From Myrica gale (Eukaryota > Streptophyta > Magnoliopsida > Fagales > Myricaceae), in assembly GCA_963930655.1 (NCBI GenBank), contig OZ005603.1, positions 18,251,001-18,315,000 on the forward strand: a DNA stretch of 64,000 bases, in the 5' to 3' direction. This document shows, one piece after another, positions 12,514 through 28,400 of the stretch (position 1 is the first letter of the stretch; every line of letters begins with the position of its first letter). A program made the position numbers and the translations under genes. The notes under the pieces are model-generated. The model did not search any database and was not told the origin of the DNA. It worked only from the letters and a program-made list of their open reading frames with translations.

Positions 12514-15500
12514 AACAATTGTGATGAGTTCCCCTGGATCGTTCGGACCGGATTTGTTGAGCTTTGATACGCCACCTAACCCGGATGAGAACCCAGACTT
12601 CGATAGAGTACAAGACCACAACGACAAAACCTTCGAAGCTCCCAAGAAATCATGGTGATAAGTTTGGTCGGTTGAACGCCACAAGAGAAAATTGATACGT
12701 TCAAATAGTTATTCGCAGAACAAAGAGGAACGAACACAAGATTAATCCTGACAGTAATTAATTTGGACTATTTTTCATTTATATTTCGGTTTATAACTCT
12801 ACCCTTAATCTATTTGCTTCATTTTCTTCATCGTTAAGGTATCTAATAATATGAGAATTTAATTTGGATGATTTGTAGTTTATCTTTTGGTTTATAACTC
12901 TTCCACTAAACTATTCAGCTCAATTACTTCAACATTAATGTATCCAATTATAAATCAAATTTATCTCTACGAATTAAAATTTCCTTTTCGTGTATAACTC
13001 GTCCAGCAATGTATTTGCTTCATTTTATTCACTATTAATGTATATAGTTTTTAAACTAATTGATTTGGACAATTTTTCGTTAATATCTGGGCGTATAAAA
13101 ATTTCATTCATCTATTTGCCTAATTTTGTTCGATATTTAGGCATATAATTTTGAAACTAATTAATTTGGACTATTTTTCACTGATAATTTAGTCTATAAG
13201 ACTTCCATTAATCTACCTCTTCCATTTCCTTAACCAATAAGATATCTAATTATTAAAAAATTAATATATTTGCTTCCGTAATTTTTTTATTATTAAGGTA
13301 TCTGGTTTTCAAGCTAATGAATTTAGACAATTCTTGATCTATATTTTTGTCTATACATCTCCCATTAATTTATTTTGCTTTGTTCTCTACATCATTAACG
13401 ATAAGGACACCCACCAACAATTGTGATGAGTTCCCCAGGATCGTTCAGACCGGATTTGTTGAGCTTTGATACGCCACCTAACCCGGATGAGAACCCAGAC
13501 TTCGAAAGAGTACAAGACCACAACGACAAAACCTTAGAAGCTCCCAAGAAATCATGGTGATAAGTTTGGTCGGTTGAACGCCACAAGAGAAAATTGATAC
13601 GTTCAAATAGTTATTCGCAGAACAAAGAGGAACGAACACAAGATTAATCCTGACAGTAATTAATTTGGACTATTTTTCATTTATATTTCGGTTTATAACT
13701 CTACCCTTAATCTATTTGCTTCATTTTCTTCATCGTTAAGGTATCTGATAATATGAGAATTTAATTTGGATGATTTGTAGTTTATCTTTTGGTTTATAAC
13801 TCTTCCACTAAACTATTCCGCTCAATTACTTCAACATTAATGTATCCAATTATAAATCAAATTTATCTCCACGAATTAAAATTTCCTTTTCGTCGATAAC
13901 TCGTCCAGCAATGTTTTTGCTTCATTTTATTCAATATTAATGTATATAGTTTTGAAACTAATTGATTTGAACCATTTTTCCTTAATATCTTGGCGTATAA
14001 AAATTTCATTAATCTATTTGCCTAATTTTGTTCGATATTTAGGCATATAATTTTGAAACTAATTAATTTGGACTATTTTTCACTGATAATTTAGTCTATA
14101 AGACTTCCATTCATCTACCTCTTCCATTTCCTTCACCAATAAGAAACTAATTATTAAAAAATTAATATATTTGCCTCCGTAATTTTTTTATTATTAAGGT
14201 ATCTGGTTTTCAAGCAAGTGAATTTAGACAATTCTTGATCTATATTTTTCTATACGTCTCCCATTAATTTATTTTGCTTTGTTCTCTACATCATTAACGA
14301 TAAGGACACCCACCAACAATTGTGATGAGTTCCCCTGGATCGTTCGGACCGGATTTGTTGAGCTTTGATACGCCACCTAACCCGGATGAGAACCCAGACT
14401 TCGATAGAGTACAAGACCACAACGACAAAACCTTCGAAGCTCCCAAGAAATCATGGTGATAAGTTTGGTCGGTTGAACGCCACAAGAGAAAATTGATACG
14501 TTCAAATAGTTATTCGCAGAACAAAGAGGAACGAACACAAGATTAATCCTGACAGTAATTAATTTGGACTATTTTTCATTTATATTTCGGTTTATAACTC
14601 TACCCTTAATCTATTTGCTTCATTTTCTTCATCGTTAAGGTATCTAATAATATGAGAATTTAATTTGGATGATTTGTAGTTTATCTTTTGGTTTATAACT
14701 CTTCCACTAAACTATTCAGCTCAATTACTTCAACATTAATGTATCCAATTAAAAATCAAATTTATCTCTACGAATTAAAATTTCCTTTTCGTCTATAACT
14801 CGTCCAGCAATGTATTTGCTTCATTTTATTCACTATTAATGTATATAGTTTTTAAACTAATTGATTTGGACCATTTTTCGTTAATATCTGGGCGTATAAA
14901 AATTTCATTCATCTATTTGCCTAATTTTGTTCGATATTTAGGCATATAATTTTGAAACTAATTAATTTGGACTATTTTTCACTGATAATTTAGTCTATAA
15001 GACTTCCATTAATCTACCTCTTCCATTTCCTTAACCAATAAGATATCTAATTATTAAAAAATTAATATATTTGCTTCCGTAATTTTTTTATTATTAAGGT
15101 ATCTGGTTTTCAAGCTAATGAATTTAGACAATTCTTGATCTATATTTTTGTCTATACATCTCCCATTAATTTATTTTGCTTTGTTCTCTACATCATTAAC
15201 GATAAGGACACCCACCAACAATTGTGATGAGTTCCCCAGGATCGTTCAGACTGGATTTGTTGAGCTTTGATACGCCACCTAACCCGGATGAGAACCCAGA
15301 CTTCGAAAGAGTACAAGACCACAACGACAAAACCTTAGAAGCTCCCAAGAAATCATGGTGATAAGTTTGGTCGGTTGAACGCCACAAGAGAAAATTGATA
15401 CGTTCAAATAGTTATTCGCAGAACAAAGAGGAACGAACACAAGATTAATCCTGACAGTAATTAATTTGGACTATTTTTCATTTATATTTCGGTTTATAAC

Positions 15501-17940
15501 TCTACCCTTAATCTATTTGCTTCATTTTCTTCATCGTTAAGGTATCTGATAATATGAGAATTTAATTTGGATGATTTGAAGTTTATCTTTTGGTTTATAA
15601 CTCTTCCACTAAACTATTCCGCTCAATTACTTCAACATTAATGTATCCAATCATAAATCAAATTTATCTCCACGAATTAAAATTTCCTTTTCGTCGATAA
15701 CTCGTCCAGCAATGTTTTTGCTTCATTTTATTCAATATTAATGTATATAGTTTTGAAACTAATTGATTTGAACCATTTTTCCTTAATATCTTGGCGTATA
15801 AAAATTTCATTAATCTATTTGCCTAATTTTGTTCGATATTTAGGCATATAATTTTGAAACTAATTAATTTGGACTATTTTTCACTGATAATTTAGTCTAT
15901 AAGACTTCCATTCATCTACCTCTTCCATTTCCTTCACCAATAAGAAACTAATTATTAAAAAATTAATATATTTGCCTCCGTAATTTTTTTATTATTAAGG
16001 TATCTGGTTTTCAAGCAAGTGAATTTAGACAATTCTTGATCTATATTTTTCTATACGTCTCCCATTAATTTATTTTGCTTTGTTCTCTACATCATTAACG
16101 ATAAGGACACCCACCAACAATTGTGATGAGTTCCCCAGGATCGTTCAGACCGGATTTGTTGAGCTTTGACACGCCACCTAACCCGGATGAGAACCTAGAC
16201 TTCGATAGAGTACAAGACCACAACGACAAAACCTTCGAAGCTCCCAAGAAATCATGGTGATAAGTTTGGTCGGTTGAACACTACAAGAGAAAATTGATAC
16301 GTTCAAATAGTTATTCGCAGAACAACGAGGAACGAACACAAGATATTGATTTATACAATCCTGACAGTAATTAATTTGGACTATTTTTCATTTATATTTT
16401 GGTTTATAACTCTACCCTTAATCTATTTGCTTCATTTTCTTCATCGTTAAGGCATCTAATAATATGAGAATTTAATTTGGATGATTTGTAGTTTAGCTTT
16501 TGGTCTATAACTCTTCCACTAATCTATTCCGCTCAATTACTTCAACATTAATGTATCCAATTATAAATCAAATTTATCTCTACGAATTAAAATTTCCTTT
16601 TCGTCCATAACTCGTCCAGCAATGTATTTGCTTCATTTTATTCAATATTAATGTATATAGTTTTGAAACTAATTGATTTGGACCATTTTTCGTTAATATC
16701 TTGGCGTATAAAAATTTCATTAATCTATTTGCCTAATTTTGTTCGATGTTTAGGCAAATAATTTTGAAACTAATTAATTTGGACTATTTTTCACTGATAA
16801 TTTAGTCTATAAGACTTCCATTAATCTACCTCTTCCATTTCCTTAATCAATAAGATATCTAATTATTAAAAAATTAATATATTTGCTTCCGTAATTTTTT
16901 TATTATTAAGGTATCTGGTTTTCAAGCTAGTGAATTTAGACAATTCTTGATCTATATTTTTGTCTATACGTCTCCCATTAATTTATTTTGCTTTGTTCTC
17001 TTCATCATTAACGATAAGGACACCCACCAACAATTGTGATGAGTTCCCCAGGATCGTTCAGAGCGGATTTGTTGAGCTTTGATACGCCACCTAACCCGGA
17101 TGAGAACCCAGAATTCGAAAGAGTACAAGACCACAACGACAAAACCTTCGAAGCTCTAAAGAAATCATGGTGATAAGTTTGGTCGGTTGAACGCCACAAG
17201 AGAAAATTGATACGTTCAAATAGTTATTCGCAGAACAAAGAGGAACGAACACAAGATATTGATTTATACAATCCTGACAGTAATTAATTTGGACTATTTT
17301 TCATTTATATTTTGGTTTATCACTCTACCCTTAATCTATTTGCTTCATTTTCTTCATCGTTAAGGTATCTAATAATATGAGAATTTAATTTGGATGATTT
17401 GTAGTTTATCTTTTGGTCTATAACTCTTCCACTAATCTATTCCGCTCAATTACTTCAACATTAATGTATCCAATTATAATTCAAATTTATCTCTACGAAT
17501 TAAAATTTCCTTTTCGTCTATAACTCGTCCAGCAATGTATTTGCTTCATTTTATTCAATATTAATGTATATAGTTTTGAAACTAATTGATTTGGACAATT
17601 TTTCGTTAATATCTTGGCGTATAACAATTTCATTAATCTATTTGCCTAATTTTGTTCGATATTTAGGCATATAATTTTGAAACTAATTAATTTGGACTAT
17701 TTTTCACTGATAATTTAGTCTATAAGACTTCCATTCATCTACCTCTTCCATTTCCTTCACCAATAAGAAACTAATTATTAAAAAATTAATATATTTGCTT
17801 CCGTAATTTTTTTATTATTAAGGTATCTGGTTTTCAAGCTAGTGAATTTAGACAATTCTTGATCTATATTTTTGTCTATACGTCTCCCATTAATTTATTT
17901 TGCTTTGTTCTCTACATCATTAACGATAAGGACACCCACC
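12514..17940 (+). repeat. P-Q-(R/P)-Q-R-T higher-order unit, 5427 bp
   Basis: Landmarks: P 12514, Q 13416, hybrid 14315, Q 15217, R 16116, T 17029, next P 17941. The hybrid carries R marks on its left (atttttctatacg at 14245) and P marks on its right (cccctggatcgttcgg at 14332). It equals two P-Q-R-T units joined with two monomers missing. T at 17029 and P at 17941 lie 5427 bp after T at 11602 and P at 12514. From the tail of the hybrid to 17941 is one intact P-Q-R-T cycle of 3626 bp. Confidence 0.72.
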
Positions 17941-20653
17941 AACAATTGTGATGAGTTCCCTTGGATCGTTCGGACCGGATTTGTTGAGCTTTGATACGCC
18001 ACCTAACCCGGATGAGAACCCAGACTTCGATAGAGTACAAGACCACAACGACAAAACCTTCGAAGCTCCCAAGAAATCATGGTGATAAGTTTGGTCGGTT
18101 GAACGCCACAAGAGAAAATTGATACGTTCAAATAGTTATTCGCAGAACAAAGAGGAACGAACACAAGATTAATCCTGACAGTAATTAATTTGGACTATTT
18201 TTCATTTATATTTCGGTTTATAATTCTACCCTTAATCTATTTGCTTCATTTTCTTCATCGTTAAGGTATCTAATAATATGAGAATTTAATTTGGATGATT
18301 TGTAGTTTATCTTTTGGTTTATAACTCTTCCACTAAACTATTCAGCTCAATTACTTCAACATTAATGTATCCAATTATAAATCAAATTTATCTCTACGAA
18401 TTAAAATTTCCTTTTCGTCTATAACTCGTCCAGCAATGTATTTGCTTCATTTTATTCACTATTAATGTATATAGTTTTTAAACTAATTGATTTGGACCAT
18501 TTTTCGTTAATATCTGGGCGTATAAAAATTTCATTCATCTATTTGCCTAATTTTGTTCGATATTTAGGCATATAATTTTGAAACTAATTAATTTGGACTA
18601 TTTTTCACTGATAATTTAGACTATAAGACTTCCATTAATCTACCTCTTCCATTTCCTTAACCAATAAGATATCTAATTATTAAAAAATTAATATATTTGC
18701 TTCCGTAATTTTTTTATTATTAAGGTATCTGGTTTTCAAGCTAATGAATTTAGACAATTCTTGATCTATATTTTTGTCTATACATCTCCCATTAATTTAT
18801 TTTGCTTTGTTCTCTACATCATTAACGATAAGGACACCCACCAACAATTGTGATGAGTTCCCCAGGATCGTTCAGACCGGATTTGTTGAGCTTTGATACG
18901 CCACCTAACCCGGATGAGAACCCAGACTTCGAAAGAGTACAAGACCACAACGACAAAACCTTAGAAGCTCCCAAGAAATCATGGTGATAAGTTTGGTCGG
19001 TTGAACGCCACAAGAGAAAATTGATACGTTCAAATAGTTATTCGCAGAACAAAGAGGAACGAACACAAGATTAATCCTGACAGTAATTAATTTGGACTAT
19101 TTTTCATTTATATTTCGGTTTATAACTCTACCCTTAATCTATTTGCTTCATTTTCTTCATCGTTAAGGTATCTGATAATATGAGAATTTAATTTGGATGA
19201 TTTGTAGTTTATCTTTTGGTTTATAACTCTTCCACTAAACTATTCCGCTCAATTACTTCAACATTAATGTATCCAATTATAAATCAAATTTATCTCCACG
19301 AATTAAAATTTCCTTTTCGTCGATAACTCGTCCAGCAATGTTTTTGCTTCATTTTATTCAATATTAATGTATATAGTTTTGAAACTAATTGATTTGAACC
19401 ATTTTTCCTTAATATCTTGGCGTATAAAAATTTCATTAATCTATTTGCCTAATTTTGTTCGATATTTAGGCATATAATTTTGAAACTAATTAATTTGGAC
19501 TATTTTTCACTGATAATTTAGTCTATAAGACTTCCATTCATCTACCTCTTCCATTTCCTTCACCAATAAGAAACTAATTATTAAAAAATTAATATATTTG
19601 CCTCCGTAATTTTTTTATTATTAAGGTATCTGGTTTTCAAGCAAGTGAATTTAGACAATTCTTGATCTATATTTTTCTATACGTCTCCCATTAATTTATT
19701 TTGCTTTGTTCTCTACATCATTAACGATAAGGACACCCACCAACAATTGTGATGAGTTCCCCAGGATCGTTCAGACCGGATTTGTTGAGCTTTGACACGC
19801 CACCTAACCCGGATGAGAACCCAGAATTCGAAAGAGTACAAGACCACAACGACAAAACCTTCGAAGCTCTAAAGAAATCATGGTGATAAGTTTGGTCGGT
19901 TGAACGCCACAAGAGAAAATTGATACGTTCAAATAGTTATTCGCAGAACAAAGAGGAACGAACACAAGATATTGATTTATACAATCCTGACAGTAATTAA
20001 TTTGGACTATTTTTCATTTATATTTTGGTTTATCACTCTACCCTTAATCTATTTGCTTCATTTTCTTCATCGTTAAGGTATCTAATAATATGAGAATTTA
20101 ATTTGGATGATTTGTAGTTTATCTTTTGGTCTATAACTCTTCCACTAATTTATTCCGCTCAATTACTTCAACATTAATGTATCCAATTATAAATCAAATT
20201 TATCTCTACTAATTAAAATTTCCTTTTCGTCTATAACTCGTCCAGCAATGTATTTGCTTCATTTTATTCAATATTAATGTATATAGTTTTGAAACTAATT
20301 GATTTGGACAATTTTTCGTTAATATCTTGGCGTATAACAATTTCATTAATCTATTTGCCTAATTTTGTTCGATATTTAGGCATATAATTTTGAAACTAAT
20401 TAATTTGGACTATTTTTCACTGATAATTTAGTCTATAAGACTTCCATTCATCTACCTCTTCCATTTCCTTCACCAATAAGAAACTAATTATTAAAAAATT
20501 AATATATTTGCTTCCGTAATTTTTTTATTATTAAGGTATCTGGTTTTCAAGCTAGTGAATTTAGACAATTCTTGATCTATATTTTTGTCTATACGTCTCC
20601 CATTAATTTATTTTGCTTTGTTCTCTACATCATTAACGATAAGGACACCCACC
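17941..20653 (+). repeat. P-Q-(R/T) higher-order unit, 2713 bp
   Basis: Landmarks: P 17941, Q 18843, hybrid 19742, next P 20654. The hybrid has R marks through gctttgacacgcc (about 19789-19801) and T marks from cagaattcg (19822) and ctctaaag (19867), with ordinary T flank afterwards. The unit is P-Q-R-T less one monomer length. P at 17941 has a private cccttggatcg, unlike the cctgg of other P copies. Confidence 0.72.
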
Positions 20654-22457
20654 AACAATTGTGATGAGTTCCCCTGGATCGTTCGGACCGGATTTGTTGA
20701 GCTTTGATACGCCACCTAACCCGGATGAGAACCCAGACTTCGATAGAGTACAAGACCACAACGACAAAACCTTCGAAGCTCCCAAGAAATCATGGTGATA
20801 AGTTTGGTCGGTTGAACGCCACAAGAGAAAATTGATACGTTCAAATAGTTATTCGCAGAACAAAGAGGAACGAACACAAGATTAATCCTGACAGTAATTA
20901 ATTTGGACTATTTTTCATTTATATTTCGGTTTATAACTCTACCCTTAATCTATTTGCTTCATTTTCTTCATCGTTAAGGTATCTAATAATATGAGAATTT
21001 AATTTGGATGATTTGTAGTTTATCTTTTGGTTTATAACTCTTCCACTAAACTATTCAGCTCAATTACTTCAACATTAATGTATCCAATTATAAATCAAAT
21101 TTATCTCTACGAATTAAAATTTCCTTTTCGTCTATAACTCGTCCAGCAATGTATTTGCTTCATTTTATTCACTATTAATGTATATAGTTTTTAAACTAAT
21201 TGATTTGGACCATTTTTCGTTAATATCTGGGCGTATAAAAATTTCATTCATCTATTTGCCTAATTTTGTTCGATATTTAGGCATATAATTTTGAAACTAA
21301 TTAATTTGGACTATTTTTCACTGATAATTTAGTCTATAAGACTTCCATTAATCTACCTCTTCCATTTCCTTAACCAATAAGATATCTAATTATTAAAAAA
21401 TTAATATATTTGCTTCCGTAATTTATTTTGTTATTAAGGTATCTGGTTTTCAAGCTAATGAATTTAGACAATTCTTGATCTATATTTTTGTCTATACATC
21501 TCCCATTAATTTATTTTGCTTTGTTCTCTACATCATTAACGATAAGGACACCCACCAACAATTGTGATGAGTTCCCCAGGATCGTTCAGACCGGATTTGT
21601 TGAGCTTTGCTACGCCACCTAACCCGGATGAGAACCCAGACTTCGAAAGAGTACAAGACCACAACGACAAAACCTTAGAAGCTCCCAAGAAATCATGGTG
21701 ATAAGTTTCGTCGGTTGAACGCCACAAGAGAAAATTGATACGTTCAAATAGTTATTCGCAGAACAAAGAGGAACGAACACAAGATTAATCCTGACAGTAA
21801 TTAATTTGGACTATTTTTCATTTATATTTCGGTTTATAACTCTACCCTTAATCTATTTGCTTCATTTTCTTCATCGTTAAGGTATCTAAGAATATGAGAA
21901 TTTAATTTGGATGATTTGTAGTTTATCTTTTGTTTTATAACTCTTCCACTAAACTATTCAGCTCAATTACTTCAACATTAATGTATCCAATTATAAATCA
22001 AATTTATCTCTACGAATTAAAATTTCCTTTTCGTCTATAACTCGTCCAGCAATGTTTTTGCTTCATTTTATTCAATATTAATGTATATAGTTTTGAAACT
22101 AATTGATTTGGACCATTTTTCGTTAATATCTTGGCGTATAAAAATTACATTAATCTATTTGCCTAATTTTGTTCGATATTTAGGCATATAATTTTGAAAC
22201 TAATTAATTTGGACTATTTTTCACTGATAATTTAGTCTATAAGACTTCCATTCATCTACCTCTTCCATTTCCTTCACCAATAAGAAACTAATTATTAAAA
22301 AATTAATATATTTGCCTCCGTAATTTTTTTATTATTAAGGTATCTGGTTTTCAAGCTAGTGAATTTAGATAATTCTTGATCTATATTTTTGTCTATACGT
22401 CTCCCATTAATTTATTTTGCTTTGTTCTCTACCTCATTAACGATAAGGACACCCACC
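20654..22457 (+). repeat. Terminal P-Q pair at the edge of the P-Q-R-T block
   Basis: P at 20654 and Q at 21557 follow the usual 903 and 901 bp spacing, but the next monomer at 22458 is X-like instead of R. Q at 21557 has private changes (gctttgctacgcc, aagtttcgtcgg, and aatttattttgttatt in the T tract). The copy at 22458 also has aagtttcgtcgg, so the two probably share a recent duplication. This marks the border between the P-Q-R-T and R-X arrays. Confidence 0.6.
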
Positions 22458-25400
22458 TACAATTGTGATGAGTTCCCCAGGATCGTTCAGACCTTATCTG
22501 TTGAGCTTTGATACGCCACCTAACCCGGATAAGAACCCAGACTTCGAAAGAGTACAAGACCACAACGACAAAACATTCGAAGCTCCCAAGAAATCATGGT
22601 GATAAGTTTCGTCGGTTGAACGCCACAAGAGAAAATTGATACGTTCAAATAGTTATTCGCAGAACAAAGAGGAACGAACACAAGATTAATCCTGACAGTA
22701 ATTAATTTGGACTATTTTTCATTTATATTTCGGTTTATAACTCTACCCTTAATCTATTTGCTTCATTTTCTTCATCGTTAAGGTATCTAATAATATGAGA
22801 ATTTAATTTGGATGAGTTGTAGTTTATCTTTTGGTTTATAACTCTTCCACTAAACTATTCCGCTCAATTACTTCAACATTAATGTATCCAATTATAAATC
22901 AAATTTATCTCTACGAATTAAAATTTCCTTTTCGTCCATAACTCGTCCAGCAATGTATTTGCTTCATTTTATTCAATATTAATGTATATAGTTTTGAAAC
23001 TAATTGATTTGGACCATTTTTCGTTAATATCTTGGCGTATAAAAATTTCATTAATCTATTTGCCTAATTTTGTTCGATGTTTAGGCATATAATTTTGAAA
23101 CTAATTAATTTGGACTATTTTTCACTGATAATTTAGTCTATAAGACTTCCATCCATCTACCTCTTCCATTTCCTTCACCAATAAGAAACTAATTATTAAA
23201 AAATTAATATATTTGCCTCCGTAATTTTTTTATTATTAAGGTATCTGGTTTTCAAGCAAGTGAATTTAGACAATTCTTGATCTATATTTTTCTATACGTC
23301 TCCCATTAATTTATTTTGCTTTGTTCTCTACATCATTAACGATAAGGACACCCACCAACAATTGTGATGAGTTCCCCAGGATCGTTCAGACCGGATTTGT
23401 TGAGCTTTGACACGCCACCTAACCCGGATGAGAACCCAGACTTCGATAGAGTACAAGACCACAACGACAAAACCTTCGAAGCTCCCAAGAAATCATGGTG
23501 ATAAGTTTGGTCGGTTGAACACTACAAGAGAAAATTGATACGTTCAAATAGTTATTCGCAGAACAACGAGGAACGAACACAAGATATTGATTTATACAAT
23601 CCTGACAGTAATTAATTTGGACTATTTTTCATTTATATTTTGGTTTATAACTCTACCCTTAATCTATTTGCTTCATTTTCTTCATCGTTAAGGCATCTAA
23701 TAATATGAGAATTTAATTTGGATGATTTGTAGTTTAGCTTTTGGTCTATAACTCTTCCACTAATCTATTCCGCTCAATTACTTCAACATTAATGTATCCA
23801 ATTATAAATCAAATTTATCTCTACGAATTAAAATTTCCTTTTCGTCCATAACTCGTCCAGCAATGTATTTGCTTCATTTTATTCAATATTAATGTATATA
23901 GTTTTGAAACTAATTGATTTGGACCATTTTTCGTTAATATCTTGGCGTATAAAAATTTCATTAATCTATTTGCCTAATTTTGTTCGATGTTTAGGCATAT
24001 AATTTTGAAACTAATTAATTTGGACTATTTTTCACTGATAATTTAGTCTATAAGACTTCCATCCATCTACCTCTTCCATTTCCTTCACCAATAAGAAACT
24101 AATTATTAAAAAATTAATATATTTTCTTCCATAATTTTTTTATTATTAAGGTATCCGGTTTTCAAGCTAGTGAATTTAGACAATTCTTGATCTATATTTT
24201 TGTCTATACGTCTCCCATTAATTTATTTTGCTTTGTTCTCTACATCATTAACGATGAGGACACCCACCAACAATTGTGATGAGTTCCCCAGGATCGTTCG
24301 GACCGGATTTGTTGAGCTTTGATACGCCACCTAACCCGGATGAGAACCCCGACTTCGAAAGAGTACTAGACCACAACGACAAAACCTTCGAAGCTCCAAA
24401 GAAATCATGGTGATAAGTTTGGTCGGTTGAACGCCACAAGAGAAAATTGATACGTTCAAATAGTTATTCGCAGAACAAAGAGGAACGAACACAAGATTAA
24501 TCCTGACAGTAATTAATTTGGACTATTTTTCATTTATATTTCGGTTTATAACTCTACCCTTAATCTATTTGCTTCATTTTCTTCATAGTTAAGGTATCTA
24601 ATAATATGAGAATTTAATTTGGATGAGTTGTAGTTTATCTTTTGGTTTATAACTCTTCCACTAAACTATTCCGCTCAATTACTTCAACATTAATGTATCC
24701 AATTATAAATCAAATTTATCTCTACGAATTAAAATTTCCTTTTCGTCCATAACTCGTCCAGCAATGTATTTGCTTCATTTTATTCAATATTAATGTATAT
24801 AGTTTTGAAACTAATTGATTTGGACCATTTTTCGTTAATATCTTGGCGTATAAAAATTTCATTAATCTATTTGCCTAATTTTGTTCGATGTTTAGGCATA
24901 TAATTTTGAAACTAATTAATTTGGACTATTTTTCACTGATAATTTAGTCTATAAGACTTCCATCCATCTACCTCTTCCATTTCCTTCACCAATAAGAAAC
25001 TAATTATTAAAAAATTAATATATTTGCCTCCGTAATTTTTTTATTATTAAGGTATCTGGTTTTCAAGCAAGTGAATTTAGACAATTCTTGATCTATATTT
25101 TTCTATACGTCTCCCATTAATTTATTTTGCTTTGTTCTCTACATCATTAACGATAAGGACACCCACCAACAATTGTGATGAGTTCCCCAGGATCGTTCAG
25201 ACCGGATTTGTTGAGCTTTGACACGCCACCTAACCCGGATGAGAACCCAGACTTCGATAGAGTACAAGACCACAACGACAAAACCTTCGAAGCTCCCAAG
25301 AAATCATGGTGATAAGTTTGGTCGGTTGAACACTACAAGAGAAAATTGATACGTTCAAATAGTTATTCGCAGAACAACGAGGAACGAACACAAGATATTG

Positions 25401-28400
25401 ATTTATACAATCCTGACAGTAATTAATTTGGACTATTTTTCATTTATATTTTGGTTTATAACTCTACCCTTAATCTATTTGCTTCATTTTCTTCATCGTT
25501 AAGGCATCTAATAATATGAGAATTTAATTTGGATGATTTGTAGTTTAGCTTTTGGTCTATAACTCTTCCACTAATCTATTCCGCTCAATTACTTCAACAT
25601 TAATGTATCCAATTATAAATCAAATTTATCTCTACGAATTAAAATTTCCTTTTCGTCCATAACTCGTCCAGCAATGTATTTGCTTCATTTTATTCAATAT
25701 TAATGTATATAGTTTTGAAACTAATTGATTTGGACCATTTTTCGTTAATATCTTGGCGTATAAAAATTTCATTAATCTATTTGCCTAATTTTGTTCGATG
25801 TTTAGGCATATAATTTTGAAACTAATTAATTTGGACTATTTTTCACTGATAATTTAGTCTATAAGACTTCCATCCATCTACCTCTTCCATTTCCTTCACC
25901 AATAAGAAACTAATTATTAAAAAATTAATATATTTTCTTCCATAATTTTTTTATTATTAAGGTATCCGGTTTTCAAGCTAGTGAATTTAGACAATTCTTG
26001 ATCTATATTTTTGTCTATACGTCTCCCATTAATTTATTTTGCTTTGTTCTCTACATCATTAACGATGAGGACACCCACCAACAATTGTGATGAGTTCCCC
26101 AGGATCGTTCAGACCGTATCTGTTGAGCTTTGATACGCCACCTAACCCGGATAAGAACCCAGACTTCGAAAGAGTACAAGACCACAACGACAAAACCTTC
26201 GAAGCTCCCAAGAAATCATGGTGATAAGTTTGGTCGGTTGAACGCCACAAGAGAAAATTGATACGTTCAAATAGTTATTCGCAGAACAAAGAGGAACGAA
26301 CACAAGATTAATCCTGACAGTAATTAATTTGGACTATTTTTCATTTATATTTCGGTTTATAACTCTACCCTTAATCTATTTGCTTGATTTTCTTCATAGT
26401 TAAGGTATCTAATAATATGAGAATTTAATTTGGATGAGTTGTAGTTTATCTTTTGGTTTATAACTCTTCCACTAAACTATTCCGCTCAATTACTTCAACA
26501 TTAATGTATCCAATTATAAATCAAATTTATCTCTACGAATTAAAATTTCCTTTTCGTCCATAACTCGTCCAGCAATGTATTTGCTTCATTTTATTCAATA
26601 TTAATGTATATAGTTTTGAAACTAATTGATTTGGACCATTTTTCGTTAATATCTTGGCGTATAAAAATTTCATTAATCTATTTGCCTAATTTTGTTCGAT
26701 GTTTAGGCATATAATTTTGAAACTAATTAATTTGGACTATTTTTCACTGATAATTTAGTCTATAAGACTTCCATCCATCTACCTCTTCCATTTCCTTCAC
26801 CAATAAGAAACTAATTATTAAAAAATTAATATATTTGCCTCCGTAATTTTTTTATTATTAAGGTATCTGGTTTTCAAGCAAGTGAATTTAGACAATTCTT
26901 GATCTATATTTTTCTATACGTCTCCCATTAATTTATTTTGCTTTGTTCTCTACATCATTAACGATAAGGACACCCACCAACAATTGTGATGAGTTCCCCA
27001 GGATCGTTCAGACCGGATTTGTTGAGCTTTGACACGCCACCTAACCCGGATGAGAACCCAGACTTCGATAGAGTACAAGACCACAACGACAAAACCTTCG
27101 AAGCTCCCAAGAAATCATGGTGATAAGTTTGGTCGGTTGAACACTACAAGAGAAAATTGATACGTTCAAATAGTTATTCGCAGAACAACGAGGAACGAAC
27201 ACAAGATATTGATTTATACAATCCTGACAGTAATTAATTTGGACTATTTTTCATTTATATTTTGGTTTATAACTCTACCCTTAATCTATTTGCTTCATTT
27301 TCTTCATCGTTAAGGCATCTAATAATATGAGAATTTAATTTGGATGATTTGTAGTTTAGCTTTTGGTCTATAACTCTTCCACTAATCTATTCCGCTCAAT
27401 TACTTCAACATTAATGTATCCAATTATAAATCAAATTTATCTCTACGAATTAAAATTTCCTTTTCGTCCATAACTCGTCCAGCAATGTATTTGCTTCATT
27501 TTATTCAATATTAATGTATATAGTTTTGAAACTAATTGATTTGGACCATTTTTCGTTAATATCTTGGCGTATAAAAATTTCATTAATCTATTTGCCTAAT
27601 TTTGTTCGATGTTTAGGCATATAATTTTGAAACTAATTAATTTGGACTATTTTTCACTGATAATTTAGTCTATAAGACTTCCATCCATCTACCTCTTCCA
27701 TTTCCTTCACCAATAAGAAACTAATTATTAAAAAATTAATATATTTTCTTCCATAATTTTTTTATTATTAAGGTATCCGGTTTTCAAGCTAGTGAATTTA
27801 GACAATTCTTGATCTATATTTTTGTCTATACGTCTCCCATTAATTTATTTTGCTTTGTTCTCTACATCATTAACGATGAGGACACCCACCAACAATTGTG
27901 ATGAGTTCCCCAGGATCGTTCAGACCGTATCTGTTGAGCTTTGATACGCCACCTAACCCGGATAAGAACCCAGACTTCGAAAGAGTACAAGACCACAACG
28001 ACAAAACCTTCGAAGCTCCCAAGAAATCATGGTGATAAGTTTGGTCGGTTGAACGCCACAAGAGAAAATTGATACGTTCAAATAGTTATTCGCAGAACAA
28101 AGAGGAACGAACACAAGATTAATCCTGACAGTAATTAATTTGGACTATTTTTCATTTATATTTCGGTTTATAACTCTACCCTTAATCTATTTGCTTGATT
28201 TTCTTCATAGTTAAGGTATCTAATAATATGAGAATTTAATTTGGATGAGTTGTAGTTTATCTTTTGGTTTATAACTCTTCCACTAAACTATTCCGCTCAA
28301 TTACTTCAACATTAATGTATCCAATTATAAATCAAATTTATCTCTACGAATTAAAATTTCCTTTTCGTCCATAACTCGTCCAGCAATGTATTTGCTTCAT

